The translations under genes were made by a program, and so were the position numbers. From NCBI GenBank assembly GCA_051648405.1, contig JBOFFC010000100.1:1-32333 (forward strand): a DNA stretch of 32,333 bases, given 5' to 3'. Numbering within the stretch: position 1 is the first letter of the stretch; each line of letters begins with the position of its first letter. Shown piece by piece: positions 32,038 to 32,333 of this stretch. The notes beneath the pieces are model-generated. The model was not told the DNA's origin, did not search any database, and worked only from the letters and a program-made list of their open reading frames with translations. Origin of the DNA: JBOFFC01 sp051648405 (GTDB taxonomy: Bacteria > Planctomycetota > Planctomycetia > Pirellulales > Lacipirellulaceae).

Positions 32038-32333
32038 AGCGAGTGCACCGGGGGTCCGGCGCGAGAACGGGATGCGCGTCCATGTTGCCGCAGGGGGAGC
32101 GCACCGCGTCGCGGCCCGTCCCCAGACCCGACTTTATCAACGACCCGGCCCCCCCTGAAGCGGTTGGTGGGCAGGTTGGCGAAGAGTTCCCCGACCGCCG
32201 CAGGAACGACCGGCACGAGCCGCAATCTCGCCTTACCGACCTTGCGCAACCCGAAAAGGCGCCGGAAATGCGGAGGGGGGAGTTCGGAATGCGGAATCGA
32301 CGAACGCCGCCGTTTGCCAGTTCCGCATTCCGA
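32038..32333. other. Non-coding window end with a repeat
   Basis: This 296-bp stretch precedes the last gene and ends in heptad and inverted repeats (32262-32333). An open frame on the minus strand up to 32249 has no recognisable features and overlaps the gene at 31468, so I do not call it. Confidence 0.5.
32262..32333. repeat. Heptad repeat with a 13-bp inverted repeat at the window end (TGCGGAA type)
   Basis: Units CCGGAAA, TGCGGAG, GGGGGAG, TTCGGAA, TGCGGAA are in 7-bp register. TCGGAATGCGGAA (32284-32296) is exactly complementary to 32321-32333, leaving a 24-nt loop. The structure may continue beyond the window. Confidence 0.8.

Noticed and set aside
31914..32249. 111-aa minus-strand frame upstream of the last gene
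   Set aside because: It overlaps the better-supported 189-aa gene in another frame and has no conserved features.

Overview
The window looks like chromosome from a high-GC planctomycete of the order Pirellulales, possibly Lacipirellulaceae. The evidence is three short secreted proteins ending in PEP-CTERM signals, dockerin-like GDxxxDGxVNxADYxxW repeats, a giant extracellular protein opening with the planctomycete-style ECLERRELFAG signal, and several conserved small proteins typical of that group. Gene density is high, and start/stop overlaps (ATGA or GTGA) are frequent. No phage, plasmid, CRISPR or complete insertion sequence was seen.

Layout. 1-1849: a perfect 17-bp palindrome, then lysS. 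1947-4021: a DoxX membrane protein, a type II toxin-antitoxin pair and a PEP-CTERM/dockerin protein. 4183-7779: a LolC/FtsX-like ABC permease with its ATPase, a 68-aa conserved protein and a class IV (branched-chain) aminotransferase. 7827-10833, minus strand: a secreted protein of unknown function and two tandem paralogous PEP-CTERM proteins with their terminators. 11172-13477, minus: the TIGR03545/TIGR03546-like gene pair. 13627-13776: a small hairpin-rich MITE-like element flanked by CTAG, sitting on the stop codon of gluQ (minus). 14975-15472: an AT-richer orphan gene. 15552-19123, minus: a three-gene operon encoding a 2-oxoadipate dioxygenase (HglS/DUF1338), a lysine-6-dehydrogenase-like enzyme and an ALDH7-type aminoadipate-semialdehyde dehydrogenase; together they outline a lysine degradation route. 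19322-23283, plus: SRP RNA, dnaX, rpoN and a small gene translationally coupled to rpoN. 23300-26271, minus: two glycosyltransferases and a PH-domain membrane protein. 26472-31447, plus: a 1003-aa secreted sugar-dehydrogenase-like protein, nrdR, tRNA-Ala(CGC) and hemW. 31468-32037, minus: a conserved hypothetical gene.

The least expected signal lies between, and partly inside, the genes. At least seven loci carry degenerate tandem repeats with a strict period of 7 bp, but with different heptamers at different places (AGCCGAT-like, TGCGGAA, TTGGTCA/TTGGTGC, nnnTGCC). Three run up to or nearly up to a start codon that lacks a Shine-Dalgarno sequence (ABC permease, aminotransferase, gluQ). One lies in frame within lysS. 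One forms an inverted repeat at the window end. Two other kinds of dispersed repeat contain the stop codons of dnaX and gluQ. I could not run similarity searches, so family calls rest on motifs recognised by eye.
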